Below are positions 26,672-34,616 of a DNA stretch of 34,616 nt, one piece after another. The notes beneath the pieces are model-generated. The model had not been told where the DNA came from. It saw only the letters and a program-made list of their open reading frames with translations, and ran no database searches. The stretch's first letter is position 1. Each line of letters starts with the position of its first letter. Origin of the DNA: Geoglobus sp. (GTDB lineage: Archaea > Halobacteriota > Archaeoglobi > Archaeoglobales > Archaeoglobaceae); the NCBI GenBank assembly GCA_015522195.1, contig WAMS01000099.1, positions 1-34,616 on the forward strand, given 5' to 3'. Position numbers and translations under genes: made by a program.

Positions 26672-27253
26672 TCAGAACTGCCTCACAGTATGGATTATTC
26701 TGTGGATCGTCGTAACGAAACTCAGAACTCCAATTATGGCCAAGGTCTCAAGATAGTATCCAAGCAGAATTCCGATCATTATCAGAACAATTCTTGTATC
26801 CCTGCCTGCTATCCCGACCTTGCATTCAGCTCCTTCCGCTTCTGCCATTGCTCTTGAAATGCTCACACCAAAAGAGAACGTCAGTGCAGCAAATCCTGCA
26901 AGCCAGAGTTTTTCCGGATTCAGAGCAACAATGGCAGTGATCAGTGCAGCATCAACGAACCTGTCAAAGACCCTGTCAATAAAGGCTCCGTATCTTGTAA
27001 CCTTTCCGCTCATTCTCGCCAGATCTCCATCAACGCAGTCAAATATCTGGGAAATAAAGAGGAGAGCGACTCCAGCATATATCCTGCCGAACCCGATCAG
27101 CACAGCCGAAATTATTCCGATAATGAATGACAGGTAGGTTACTGCGTTGGGACTGACATCAAAATTCATCAAGAATTTTGCAATCGGTCTTGAAAACCTC
27201 CTGTAGACCAAATTGGTGATCACATACTCAAACTGGATCCTACCACCTCCCAC
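26672..27253 (-). CDS. CDP-alcohol phosphatidyltransferase family protein
   Basis: Signature D-x2-D-G-x2-A-R-x8-G-x3-D-x3-D: 'DCVDGDLARMSGKVTRYGAFIDRVFD'. Confidence 0.9.
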   Translation of the reverse strand: MGGGRIQFEYVITNLVYRRFSRPIAKFLMNFDVSPNAVTYLSFIIGIISAVLIGFGRIYAGVALLFISQIFDCVDGDLARMSGKVTRYGAFIDRVFDRFVDAALITAIVALNPEKLWLAGFAALTFSFGVSISRAMAEAEGAECKVGIAGRDTRIVLIMIGILLGYYLETLAIIGVLSFVTTIHRIIHTVRQF

Positions 27254-27301
27254 CTGTGTTTTTTACAAAATGTTTAAATAAATTTCATCTGAAGTCTTTT
27301 C

Positions 27302-28036
27302 ATGAGGGCGATCATCCTTGCAGCAGGAATGGGCTCAAGACTTGAGAAAATAACTGAAAAAGTTCCAAAAGCACTTGTAGATGTTGGGGGAAAACCATTA
27401 CTTGCCCATTCCCTCAGTACCCTTATTTCAGAGGGTATAACCGATTTCATAATAGTCACCGGGCACAAAGCTTACAAGATAAGGGAGTACATCGAGGAAA
27501 ATTTTGGAGGGATAGATGTGGAATACATTCACAACAACAGATATGATGAAACCAACAACATATACAGCCTCTATCTTGCAATAAAAAATATAAACGCCCC
27601 TTTTTACATCCTCAACTCTGACATCATATTTCATCCAGGAATCTTTGCCATGATACATTCCAGTCAGAAAAAGAACCTCACAATATCTGTTGACTTCAGG
27701 GAGAACCTTGGGAAGGAGGAAATGAAGGTGAAGGTTGAGGGTGAGAGAGTCATTGCAATCAGCAAAAAACTCGATCCGGCTGATTCAGATGGAGAGTACA
27801 TTGGCATAACAAAGGTTACAGAGAGATCAGGAGATCTGCTTCTGGAATGTGTATCAGAGACTATGGAGGTTCATGGCAAGCGGGTTTTTTACGAACATGC
27901 ATTTCAGAGGATGATAGATAGGGGTTACGAAATCAATTACTCAAAAACATCAGGACTGCCATGGACAGAGATAGATACCATCGAGGATCTTGTTTTTGCG
28001 AGAAAAAGGGTTTATCCGGCAATTATGGAAGAATAA
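27302..28036 (+). CDS. NTP transferase (LicC / inositol-1-phosphate cytidylyltransferase-like)
   Basis: 'MRAIILAAGMGSRLEKITEKVPKALVDVGGKPLLAHSL', 'YDETNNIYSLYLAI', 'YILNSDIIFHP', 'TEIDTIEDLVFAR'. Confidence 0.87.
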   Translation: MRAIILAAGMGSRLEKITEKVPKALVDVGGKPLLAHSLSTLISEGITDFIIVTGHKAYKIREYIEENFGGIDVEYIHNNRYDETNNIYSLYLAIKNINAPFYILNSDIIFHPGIFAMIHSSQKKNLTISVDFRENLGKEEMKVKVEGERVIAISKKLDPADSDGEYIGITKVTERSGDLLLECVSETMEVHGKRVFYEHAFQRMIDRGYEINYSKTSGLPWTEIDTIEDLVFARKRVYPAIMEE

Positions 28037-28080
28037 AAATCCAATACCGAAAAACAGCTTGAAATCCAGAGAATCTGTTC

Positions 28081-29109
28081 TCAGCTTCTCACCTGTTCAA
28101 CCACAACTTCGTAATCCCTCTCCACCTCCCTCAAAAACTGTTCCGTGGTGTAACCTTTTCTGTAAACAAGAAGCGATGCTCCACCAGCACCGACACCTTC
28201 TTTGACAAACCCCTGTCCATAAGCTCTCAATCCTGCTTTTGTTGATTTTTCAAGCCCGGGATCGCTTGCAATCACATCTGTAGCAGAGATCTCAGCTATA
28301 TCCGATGTTTTATCCTCAGCCACGTACTTTGTTGTTACAATGTGCACTTCTGCATCGGGATTAAGTGCATTCACAATCTGTGAAACTGCAGCCATCTGAG
28401 TGCCTCCTGCAAGTATCACGTGTTTTGCAAACCCGGTTGATATTCCAGACACAGTTACAAGAACAGGGTCTCCAACCTCGGCCATAATTTCAAGAGGGTC
28501 ATCGCTTTCAACCCTTGAAACTGCCATATCCATAACTCTGCGCTTGATGTCAACGGGGTTTTCAGGCATGCTGGAGGACACCTTTGGATCCAGACCCATT
28601 GCCTTCAGAACCGCTCCTGCCGTTGTTGTTCCGGCAGGTATGCTCTCTCCAATCACCAGTACATCAAATTCCTTGGACAGTTCCTTTCCAAGAATTTTTC
28701 CATAGTTAAATGTTCTCTTCACATCTTCCAGATCCATTGCACTTTCTTCTGCTATATTCCTCCCAACTGGTGCATTGACAGTCCAGTAAGGCATCTTCGG
28801 CTTCTCAATCAGACCGCTGTCGACAACGAAAAGCGGAACATGTGTGAGTCTCAGTGCGGTGTATGTTATCAGAGCTGGAGTTGGTTTCCCATCAGGGGTT
28901 GCCGGAGGGAACGGTATGCTCTTGCAGTACCCGTAACAGAGTAGCTCAGCATCGGCAGGTGGTGTAAACTTGATAAGTTCAGGACTCTCTCCTGCAACTG
29001 TTATTCCTGGAATTTCTGCAGTCATCGTGTTTCCTATGCACAGGACAAAGGCCACATTTCCATCAAGCAGATCTGAAAAGTCCGTACCCTTTATCACCCT
29101 GTAGCTCAT
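28081..29109 (-). CDS. cobT: Archaeal CobT-like protein (nicotinate-nucleotide-dimethylbenzimidazole phosphoribosyltransferase-related, UPF0284)
   Basis: 'LLCYGYCKSIPFPPATPDGKPTPALITYTALRLTHVPLFVVDSGL', 'VIGESIPAGTTTAGAVLKAMG', 'ILAGGTQMAAV' match archaeal CobT-related proteins. Confidence 0.82.
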   Translation of the reverse strand: MSYRVIKGTDFSDLLDGNVAFVLCIGNTMTAEIPGITVAGESPELIKFTPPADAELLCYGYCKSIPFPPATPDGKPTPALITYTALRLTHVPLFVVDSGLIEKPKMPYWTVNAPVGRNIAEESAMDLEDVKRTFNYGKILGKELSKEFDVLVIGESIPAGTTTAGAVLKAMGLDPKVSSSMPENPVDIKRRVMDMAVSRVESDDPLEIMAEVGDPVLVTVSGISTGFAKHVILAGGTQMAAVSQIVNALNPDAEVHIVTTKYVAEDKTSDIAEISATDVIASDPGLEKSTKAGLRAYGQGFVKEGVGAGGASLLVYRKGYTTEQFLREVERDYEVVVEQVRS

Positions 29110-29139
29110 GGCAGAAGTGAGAAAAGACTGATTATAACA

Positions 29140-29173
29140 CTTATTTTTGTATTACTTATGTAATACGGATAAG
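29140..29173. promoter_or_regulatory. Interrupted palindrome between divergent cobT and polB
   Basis: GTATTAC-TTAT-GTAATAC (29149-29166, perfect 7-bp arms) flanked by outer CTTAT (29140-29144) and ATAAG (29169-29173). Confidence 0.5.
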
Positions 29174-29234
29174 GAGAGTTAAGTGTTTCTCCACACGGAA
29201 GGGTTAAAATATTGTCACGGTGAAGTTAACATGA

Positions 29235-31586
29235 ATGGAGGGCTGGCTGATTGATGCAGACTACATAACTGAAAATGACAGAGCTGTAGTCAGGCTCTGG
29301 TGTAGAGATGACGATGGAATTTTTGTTATACATGACAGAAATTTCACCCCGTATTTCTACGTCATTCCATTTGAGGATTTTGATCCAATGAAGGTGGTAG
29401 CTGAAACAAAAAACAGAGTTATCAGGCCTCAAAATGCTGATGTTGTGGAGAAAAGAATATTTGGTAAGAAAATGGATGTCTACAGGATATATGCAAAACA
29501 TCCTCAGGATGTTCCGAAGCTGAGAGAAGCTTTCAGAGCATACGGAGATGTTAGAGAGGCAGACATTCCTTTTGCATACAGATACCTGATTGACAGGGAT
29601 CTTGCATGCATGGATGGAGTTGTGGTGGAGGGCACATTAAAAACAGAGAAGGGAATCAGAGTTGTTGAGGCAGAAACCATAGAAAGAAACAAGAGAGATG
29701 GTTTTCCGGAGCTGAGAGTTCTTGCTTTTGATTGTGAGATGCTTACAGAATTCGGTATGGCCGATGCTGATAGAGATCCGATTATAGTAATAGGCATCAA
29801 GATGGGTGACTTTGAAAAGATAATCCATGGAGAGGAAAGGGAAATAATAGGAAGATTTGTCAGAATTGTAAGAGAGCTTGATCCGGACATAATCGTTGGT
29901 TACAATCAGGATGGATTTGACTGGCCATATCTGAAAAAAAGGGCTGAAAAACTTTCTATCAGACTTGCCATAGGCAGGGATGGAAGTGAACTGACATTCA
30001 GAGGGGGGAGGCCAAAAATAACGGGAAGGATGAATGTTGATCTTTACGACCTTGCAATGAGACTGGATGTGAAGGTGAAAAAGCTTGAAAATGTGGCAGA
30101 GTTTCTGGGCAGAAAGGTTGAGATTGCCGATATAGAGGCAAAGGATATCTACAGAAAATGGATTTCTGGAGACAGGGAAAGTGTCTTCAGGTATTCCAAG
30201 CAGGACATCATGAACACATACTACATTGCCGAGGAGCTTCTGCCAATGCATTACGAACTTTCCAAAATGATAAGACTGCCTGTTGATGATATAACAAGAA
30301 TGGGAAGAGGGAGACAGGTTGACTGGCTTTTGCTGAGTGAGGCTTTCAGGCTTGATGAGATTGCACCGAGTCCAAGTGAGATAGAGGAAAGTTATGAAGG
30401 GGCATTTGTACTCGAGCCTGAACGAGGATTGCATGAGAACGTTTACTGTCTTGATTTTGCATCCATGTATCCATCGATAATGATTGCCTTCAACATATCT
30501 CCAGACACGTACGTTTCAGGCAGATGTGATGACTGCCATGTCGCTCCCGAGGTTGAGCACAGATTCAGGAAGGAACCTGATGGATTTTTCAAAAGGATAT
30601 TGCAGAACCTGATAGAGAAGAGAAAGGAAATAAAGACAAGAATGAACATGACCGAAAGAGGGAGTGTTGAATACCGCCTTTTGGACATACAGCAGCAGAC
30701 CCTGAAAATCCTCACAAACTCATTTTACGGATACACCGGATGGAGCGGGGCGAGATGGTACTGCAGAGCATGTGCCGAGGCAACAACAGCATGGGGCAGA
30801 TACTTCATAAGAAAATCAGCTGAGATCGCAAGGAATATGGGTTTTCAGGTTCTGTATGGGGATACCGACAGCATTTTTGTCAGAAAAGAGGGTTTTAGCG
30901 GAGATGACCTTGAAAGAGAGGTTAAAATACTGATAAACAGGATCTCCCAGGAGCTGCCTGTAACAATCGAAATCGATGAGATATACAGGACGGTATTTTT
31001 TGTTGAGAAAAAGAGATACGCCGGACTCACAGCCGATGGAAGGCTCGTGGTAAAGGGTCTGGAAGTGAGAAGAGGGGACTGGTGTGAGCTTGCAAAAGAG
31101 GTTCAGAAAGAAGTTATTGAAATGATACTGAAAGAAAAAAATCCTGAAAAGGCAATGAGATATGTCAGGCAAGTAATAGACAGAATAAAAAATGGAGAGT
31201 ATCCTCTTGAAAAATTTGTAATATACAAGGGGCTCACAAGAAGGCCATCAAAGTATGAAAGCATGCAGGCACATGTTAAGGCCGTACTCAAGGGACAGGG
31301 ATTTGGATACGTGTATCCCGTGGGCACAAAGGTCGGTTATGTTGTTGTTGAAGGATCAGGCAACGTTGGAGACAGAGCATACCCGATCGAGCTGGTAGAG
31401 AGTTTTGATGGAAGGTTTGTAGAGCTAAAAACTAAGTTCGGAACGGAAAAGAAGAGAATTGACAGGGAATACTACATAAACAATCAGATAATTCCCAGTG
31501 TGATGAGAATTCTCGAGAGATTTGAATACAGTGAAGCATACATCAAGGGAACTCACCAGCAAACATTGGATTCGTTTTTTGGATAG
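29235..31586 (+). CDS. polB: Family B DNA polymerase (PolB) with C-terminal PIP box
   Basis: Exo motifs 'LAFDCEML', 'GYNQDGFDWPYL', 'YSKQDIMNTYYI'; Pol motifs 'DFASMYPSIM', 'KILTNSFYGYTGW', 'YGDTDSIFV'. Ends 'QQTLDSFFG*' (QxxLxxFF). Confidence 0.97.
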   Translation: MEGWLIDADYITENDRAVVRLWCRDDDGIFVIHDRNFTPYFYVIPFEDFDPMKVVAETKNRVIRPQNADVVEKRIFGKKMDVYRIYAKHPQDVPKLREAFRAYGDVREADIPFAYRYLIDRDLACMDGVVVEGTLKTEKGIRVVEAETIERNKRDGFPELRVLAFDCEMLTEFGMADADRDPIIVIGIKMGDFEKIIHGEEREIIGRFVRIVRELDPDIIVGYNQDGFDWPYLKKRAEKLSIRLAIGRDGSELTFRGGRPKITGRMNVDLYDLAMRLDVKVKKLENVAEFLGRKVEIADIEAKDIYRKWISGDRESVFRYSKQDIMNTYYIAEELLPMHYELSKMIRLPVDDITRMGRGRQVDWLLLSEAFRLDEIAPSPSEIEESYEGAFVLEPERGLHENVYCLDFASMYPSIMIAFNISPDTYVSGRCDDCHVAPEVEHRFRKEPDGFFKRILQNLIEKRKEIKTRMNMTERGSVEYRLLDIQQQTLKILTNSFYGYTGWSGARWYCRACAEATTAWGRYFIRKSAEIARNMGFQVLYGDTDSIFVRKEGFSGDDLEREVKILINRISQELPVTIEIDEIYRTVFFVEKKRYAGLTADGRLVVKGLEVRRGDWCELAKEVQKEVIEMILKEKNPEKAMRYVRQVIDRIKNGEYPLEKFVIYKGLTRRPSKYESMQAHVKAVLKGQGFGYVYPVGTKVGYVVVEGSGNVGDRAYPIELVESFDGRFVELKTKFGTEKKRIDREYYINNQIIPSVMRILERFEYSEAYIKGTHQQTLDSFFG

Positions 31587-31626
31587 ATCCAAAAAATGAT
31601 AAGACCTTACGGCAGAATTTTAAGCA

Positions 31627-32151
31627 ATGAAAGTCATGGTGGGAACCAAAAATCCGGTAAAGGTTATGGGTGTCAGGAGAGCATTCAGCAGGTACTTTGA
31701 TGACGTTGAGGTTCTTTCAAAAGATGTTGCATCTGGAGTGGGTGAGCAGCCTTTCAATCAGCAAACAGTTACTGGAGCAGTAAACAGAGCAAAAAATGCT
31801 TACTCTGAAGACTGCAGCTTCTCTGTCGGGATCGAAGCCGGTCTTTTTTCATGCTCCAGTACCATCACAGGTTACATTGATTTTCAGGTGGCATGTATAT
31901 TTGATGGAAAAAGATACACCATAGGTTTTGGTCCGGGATTTGAATACCCCCCTGCTGTTGTAGCTCTGGTGCTGGAAGGCAGAGCTGTTGGGAGTGTCAT
32001 GGAAGAACTCACCGGAATGAAGGAGCTTGGAAGGAAAAAAGGGGCAATCGGATACCTTTCAAAAGATGTGATAAAAAGGGAAGATCTGACCGAAATTGCA
32101 GTGACGATGGCCTTAATTCCCTGGATAAACAGAGACATTTACGGATTATGA
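31627..32151 (+). CDS. Inosine/xanthosine triphosphatase (YjjX/DUF84 family)
   Basis: 'MKVMVGTKNPVKVMGVRRAFSRYF...GVGEQPFNQQTVTGAVNRAKNAY...FSVGIEAGLF' NTPase motifs. Confidence 0.9.
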   Translation: MKVMVGTKNPVKVMGVRRAFSRYFDDVEVLSKDVASGVGEQPFNQQTVTGAVNRAKNAYSEDCSFSVGIEAGLFSCSSTITGYIDFQVACIFDGKRYTIGFGPGFEYPPAVVALVLEGRAVGSVMEELTGMKELGRKKGAIGYLSKDVIKREDLTEIAVTMALIPWINRDIYGL

Positions 32152-32993
32152 GGGTCATAACAGAGTTTGATCCCTGGAAATCAAGAATCTGTACATGTCC
32201 CAGGAAATACTCCTTCAACCCATACACAGGATGTGCCCATCACTGCATTTACTGTTACTCCACATACATTCCCGATTTTTACAGGCTTAGACAGAAAAAG
32301 ATGCTCCTACCAAGACTTGAAAGGGATCTGAGAACTCTTCCAGAAAATGCTCTGATTTCAATGTCCAACAGCAGTGATCCATATCCTCCAGTTGAAAAGG
32401 AGCTTGAACTGACAAGAAAAGCAGTTGAAATGATCTCTGAAAGGAACCTGAGACTTCTTGTGGTGACGAAGAGCGATACTGTTGTCAGAGATGCTGATAT
32501 TCTTGAGAGAATGAGATCCGCAGTTTCAGTTACCATAACCACTCTCAGCAGCGAAACAGCCTCAGTCCTTGAACCAGATGCACCTGCCCCATACAAAAGG
32601 ATTAGGGCTCTCAGGAAAATAAAAAACAGTGGAATTCCTGCGATTTTGAGACTCGATCCTGTAATTCCATCGATCAATGATCATGAGATTGAAAAGCTAC
32701 TTGAAAAAGCCAGTTTCGTTGACCATGTGGTCTCTTCCACCCTGAAGCTCAGAGGTGACTCTTACAGAAGAATGATCGCTGCCTTCCCTGAACTTAAAGA
32801 GAAGCTGAGAGAGATGTATTTCAGAGAGGGAGAGAAACTGGGAAATAGCTGGTACATGAAAAAAGAGATCAGAAAGAAAATCCTGCAAAGAGTTGCAGAA
32901 AAGTGCGAAGAGCTTGAAATTAGCTATGGATTTTGCAGAGAAGGACTGTTCTTTAAATCCAGGAGCTGTGATGGATCTCATCTGATTCAGTAG
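32148..32993 (+). CDS. Radical SAM protein, spore photoproduct lyase (SPL)-like family
   Basis: 'FNPYTGCAHHCIYCYSTYIPDFYRLRQKKMLLPRLERDL' (CxxxCxxC) and 'ISMSNSSDPYPPVEKELELTRKAVEMI' match archaeal SplB-like proteins. Confidence 0.9.
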   Translation: MRVITEFDPWKSRICTCPRKYSFNPYTGCAHHCIYCYSTYIPDFYRLRQKKMLLPRLERDLRTLPENALISMSNSSDPYPPVEKELELTRKAVEMISERNLRLLVVTKSDTVVRDADILERMRSAVSVTITTLSSETASVLEPDAPAPYKRIRALRKIKNSGIPAILRLDPVIPSINDHEIEKLLEKASFVDHVVSSTLKLRGDSYRRMIAAFPELKEKLREMYFREGEKLGNSWYMKKEIRKKILQRVAEKCEELEISYGFCREGLFFKSRSCDGSHLIQ

Positions 32994-33062
32994 CTCCTCA
33001 ATTAGGCACTGGAAAAGCCCGGTGAATTGGCATTCAGGCATGTCAAGGCTGTTAATGAGCGT

Positions 33063-33485
33063 TCACAGCACAATCATGACAGTGACTGTGATGTACGATG
33101 CACCATTGAGGATTGCGGATATGATGAGACATTGAATGAAGCTCACATTGAGGGTTATTCTGTATACAGCCGCCTCAATAAGAGCTGACAGCACATAACC
33201 TGCTGCAATCCATACATGAATTTCTGCATTGTATGGACCCGGGACGATAATTCCTGCTGTTGAACTCAAAACATTTGCGAGTACAACAGCTGCAATTCCC
33301 TTCAAAAAAGAAACATTTAGTCTGACAGTTTTCTGGATCAAAAAGAATGCTGCAATCTCAACAGAGATTATCAGGGGAATGTATGGAACGAATAGAAACG
33401 TTAGCGGAAACAGAACATCTCCCTTAGCTCTGGAAATCAGGAAAATGGTTGAAAGTAAACAGAGCACTCCTTTCCCGATACCCAT
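33063..33485 (-). CDS. Uncharacterised small membrane protein
   Basis: 140-aa ORF with about 4 hydrophobic segments. No family recognised. Confidence 0.5.
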   Translation of the reverse strand: MGIGKGVLCLLSTIFLISRAKGDVLFPLTFLFVPYIPLIISVEIAAFFLIQKTVRLNVSFLKGIAAVVLANVLSSTAGIIVPGPYNAEIHVWIAAGYVLSALIEAAVYRITLNVSFIQCLIISAILNGASYITVTVMIVL

Positions 33486-33547
33486 GCCAGTTTTTAAGCA
33501 TGAAATAATTCATAAAACTTTCATGCTGAAGTGACACAAGATGATGT

Positions 33548-34405
33548 TTATTTGTACCCGTAAAACCCCCTTCCGGTTTTCCTTCCAAGCAGCCCAGCAC
33601 TAACCATCTGCTTCAGCAGGGGACAGGGTCTGTACTTGTCGCCAAGCTCTTTATGCAGTGTTTCGATTGCTGCCAAGCAAATATCAAGGCCAATCAAATC
33701 AGCAAGCTCTAAGGGGCCCATTGGAACGTTTGTGAAAAGTCTCATTCCCCTGTCTATTTCTTCCTTCGTGGCTATGCCTTCGTAAAGCACCCAAATTCCT
33801 TCATTGATCCAGGGCATGAGTATTCTGTTTGAAATAAATCCGGGAGAATCCCTGCAAACCACCGGCTCCTTTTCAAGTTTCTTTGTAAACTCAACAGCAA
33901 AGTCCAGGGTCTCATCGCTTGTCAGCAGACCCCTCACCACCTCAACACCTTTCATCAAAGGTACGGGATTCATGAAATGGATTCCTACAAAATTTTCGGG
34001 CTTTCTTGTTACGGATGCCATGTCTGTTATGCTGAGCGTGGAGGTATTGGATGCAAAAACGGCATCCCGTCTCCTCACAATCTCATCAAGCTGCCTGAAA
34101 GTTTCCTTTTTTGTAACCATGTCCTCTATTATTGCTTCAATAATAACATCTGCATCTGCAAGATCCTCGAGCTTTGTTGTGGGTTTTATTCTGCTGGTAA
34201 TGTCATCAACGTCCTCTTTCAGTTTTCCCTTAGCTGCAAACCTCTCAAGACTTTTTCTTATACTGCTAAGTCCCCTGTTAAGAAATTCGTACTCTATATC
34301 TCTCAGAACAACTTCAAATCCTGCCATCGAACATACCTGGGCTATTCCAGAGCCCATCGTTCCTGCACCAAGAACGCCAACAACCCTAACATCCTCAACC
34401 TTCAT
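33548..34405 (-). CDS. hbd: 3-hydroxyacyl-CoA (3-hydroxybutyryl-CoA) dehydrogenase
   Basis: '[30 protein letters not shown]', '[14 protein letters not shown]', '[19 protein letters not shown]', '[12 protein letters not shown]'. Confidence 0.96.
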   Translation of the reverse strand: MKVEDVRVVGVLGAGTMGSGIAQVCSMAGFEVVLRDIEYEFLNRGLSSIRKSLERFAAKGKLKEDVDDITSRIKPTTKLEDLADADVIIEAIIEDMVTKKETFRQLDEIVRRRDAVFASNTSTLSITDMASVTRKPENFVGIHFMNPVPLMKGVEVVRGLLTSDETLDFAVEFTKKLEKEPVVCRDSPGFISNRILMPWINEGIWVLYEGIATKEEIDRGMRLFTNVPMGPLELADLIGLDICLAAIETLHKELGDKYRPCPLLKQMVSAGLLGRKTGRGFYGYK

Positions 34406-34414
34406 TCTTCCACC

Positions 34415-34616
34415 TCAAATCCTAATTTTTCCGGTTATCCTGCGGGATATTACAATTTTCTGTGCTTCACTTGTCCCCTCATAGATCGTTCCAACCCTTG
34501 CATCCCTGTAATATCGCTCGACATCATACTCCTTACTGAATCCGTATCCACCAAATATCTGTACTGCTTCGTATGTAACCTTTACTGCTGTTTCAGTTGC
34601 GAAAAGTTTTGCCGCA
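34415..34616 (-). CDS. Acyl-CoA dehydrogenase, C-terminal portion (truncated by window end)
   Basis: Minus strand encodes ...[66 protein letters not shown], the canonical ACAD C-terminus. Confidence 0.95.
   Translation of the reverse strand, partial: AAKLFATETAVKVTYEAVQIFGGYGFSKEYDVERYYRDARVGTIYEGTSEAQKIVISRRITGKIRI

Noticed and set aside
29637-30434. 265-aa minus-strand ORF inside polB
   Set aside because: Antisense shadow of a strongly conserved polymerase; low-complexity, Ser/Phe/Leu/His-rich translation.
33804-34484. 226-aa plus-strand ORF
   Set aside because: Antisense to 3-hydroxyacyl-CoA dehydrogenase; Ser/Thr/Ile-rich shadow translation.
1-34616. CRISPR arrays, IS elements, integrase/att sites, rRNA, tRNA
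   Set aside because: No regularly spaced repeats, transposase/integrase ORFs or tRNA/rRNA signatures were seen by reading; the region looks like a stable core chromosome. A tRNAscan/CRISPR-finder run would be decisive.

Overview
Archaeal chromosomal window, probably Archaeoglobales-like. This is inferred from gene content: PolB-type replication, CooS, archaeal SRP RNA, AT-rich TATA promoters and leaderless starts. It is densely packed, with about 34 protein genes and one clear RNA gene. Main contents, left to right: the end of a type II/IV secretion ATPase plus its TadC/FlaJ-like membrane partner; a DMT permease; a complete SRP (7S) RNA on the minus strand at about 2901-3209, where the ORF track shows only spurious ORFs; a wHTH regulator; a probable decayed small gene (3610-3898); a prenyl synthase; a PHP phosphoesterase; DUF211; a 2-oxoacid:ferredoxin oxidoreductase (fused gamma-alpha, then beta); a CetZ-type tubulin homolog; Nnr; a rubrerythrin-like protein; DUF763; a metallophosphoesterase + DUF2240; PyrK; an MqnD-like protein; an AsnB-like protein without an evident Cys nucleophile; a YkgJ protein; a CooS CODH with altered cluster motifs; a propionyl/methylmalonyl-CoA operon that includes an unlisted 43-aa ORF and a biotin carrier with two biotinyl domains; DUF445; a methyltransferase; a divergent CDP-alcohol transferase / NTP-transferase pair; a CobT-like protein; DNA polymerase B with a C-terminal PIP box; a DUF84 NTPase; a SplB-like radical SAM protein; 3-hydroxyacyl-CoA dehydrogenase; and a truncated acyl-CoA dehydrogenase. 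The observations most worth a second look are the methylmalonyl operon architecture (tiny subunit plus duplicated biotinyl domain), the divergent CooS ligand motifs, an unexplained GC-rich hairpin with its own TATA-like element (15938-16003), the decayed gene at 3610-3898, and two operator-like palindromes. I see no CRISPR array, tRNA, rRNA or IS element.
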